DNA of 5,543 nucleotides. Origin: Clostridiales bacterium (GTDB taxonomy: Bacteria > Bacillota > Clostridia > Oscillospirales > Oscillospiraceae). Made by a program: the position numbers and the translations under genes. Where the stretch lies: assembly GCA_021199695.1 (NCBI GenBank), contig JAJQHP010000254.1, positions 1-5,543 of the forward strand, written 5' to 3'. The notes beneath the pieces were generated by a model, which ran no database searches, had not been told where the DNA came from, and saw only the letters and a program-made list of their open reading frames with translations. This document shows positions 5,174-5,543 of this stretch, piece after piece (position 1 is the first letter of the stretch; the number at the start of each line of letters is the position of its first letter).

Positions 5174-5543
5174 ATGGCGATTTCTCTGCGCCTGGAGCGG
5201 GAGCTGGGCCGTTTCTCCCTGAATATCGCCATGGAGAGCCAGTGCCCCCGCATCGGCATATTGGGGGCCTCCGGCTGCGGCAAGAGTATGACCCTGAAAT
5301 CCATTGCCGGGGTGGTCTCCCCCGACCGGGGACGCATCGAGGTGGACAGACGGCTGCTGTACGACAGTGACCAAAGGGTCAACCTGCCCCCCAGGAGCCG
5401 ACAGGTGGGCTACCTGTTCCAGAACTACGCCCTGTTCCCCACCATGACGGTGGCCCAGAACATCGCCTCCGGGCTTCGCCTGCCCAAGGCCCGGAGGCAG
5501 GAGCGGGTCCAGACCCTTATCGCTCAGTTCCGTCTGGAGGGGC
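5174..5543 (+). CDS. modC: Molybdate ABC transporter ATP-binding protein, truncated by window edge
   Basis: The cytoplasmic ATPase that powers ModB. The first 123 residues are present. The ATG follows the modB stop by 3 bases, with AGAGAGGTGG (about 5157-5166) as ribosome binding site, consistent with one modABC transcript. The Walker A motif is GASGCGKS (residues 31-38), with the Ala/Cys variant positions also seen elsewhere in the family. The Q-loop is VGYLFQNYALFPTMTV with Gln83. The short N-terminal strand pattern and the segment LPPRSRQVGYLFQ are typical of ModC rather than of longer importer ATPases. The ABC signature, Walker B and any C-terminal molybdate-binding (TOBE/MOP) domain lie beyond the edge, so completeness cannot be judged. 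Confidence 0.92.
   Translation, partial: MAISLRLERELGRFSLNIAMESQCPRIGILGASGCGKSMTLKSIAGVVSPDRGRIEVDRRLLYDSDQRVNLPPRSRQVGYLFQNYALFPTMTVAQNIASGLRLPKARRQERVQTLIAQFRLEG

Noticed and set aside
4433..5374. A minus-strand open frame opposite modB and the start of modC
   Set aside because: It is a shadow of the modB/modC coding frames, rich in Gly, His, Gln and Asp, with no domain signature.

Overview
The window looks like chromosomal DNA from a GC-rich member of the Firmicutes, most likely a gut Clostridia of the Oscillospiraceae type. This is an inference. The signs are strong GC preference at third codon positions, AGGAG-type ribosome binding sites, a tRNA-sensing T-box leader in front of a tryptophan gene, Rho-independent terminators, near-consensus TTGACA/TATAAT promoters in AT-rich islands, and a lipobox on the substrate-binding protein. 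I saw no insertion sequence, CRISPR array, tRNA or rRNA gene.

Layout. (1) 1-353, minus strand: the 5' part of trpE (anthranilate synthase component I), running off the left edge and carrying an apparent +1 frameshift at 150-153. (2) 398-682, minus strand: a T-box riboswitch with a TGG (Trp) specifier and its own promoter at 689-716. (3) 777-2326, plus strand: a divergent promoter, a leader of about 130 nt with a repeated motif and three possible hairpins, then a MATE-family efflux gene that best starts at the GTG at 944. (4) 2345-2373: a hairpin shared by the convergent MATE and lysR genes. (5) 2377-3261, minus strand: a LysR-type regulator. (6) 3262-3471: a compact divergent control region with overlapping promoters, a LysR-type palindrome, and an intrinsic terminator between the plus-strand promoters and the next gene. 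(7) 3472-5543, plus strand: modA-modB-modC, a tightly packed molybdate/tungstate-type ABC importer. modC is cut by the right edge.

How the parts work together. The trpE side is a tryptophan-limitation circuit: uncharged tRNA-Trp should stabilise the antiterminator and allow trpE transcription. The right half is an oxyanion uptake locus. ModA is a lipid-anchored binding protein, ModB the permease and ModC the ATPase. The divergently transcribed LysR regulator is placed to control both itself and the transporter. The MATE exporter lies between the two systems and has no clear functional tie to either.

No wholly new system is evident. The points most worth a second look are the terminator in the modA leader, whose 3' arm is complementary to the modA ribosome binding site; the structured, repeated MATE leader; the 24-nt repeats encoding an acidic linker in ModA; and the trpE frameshift.
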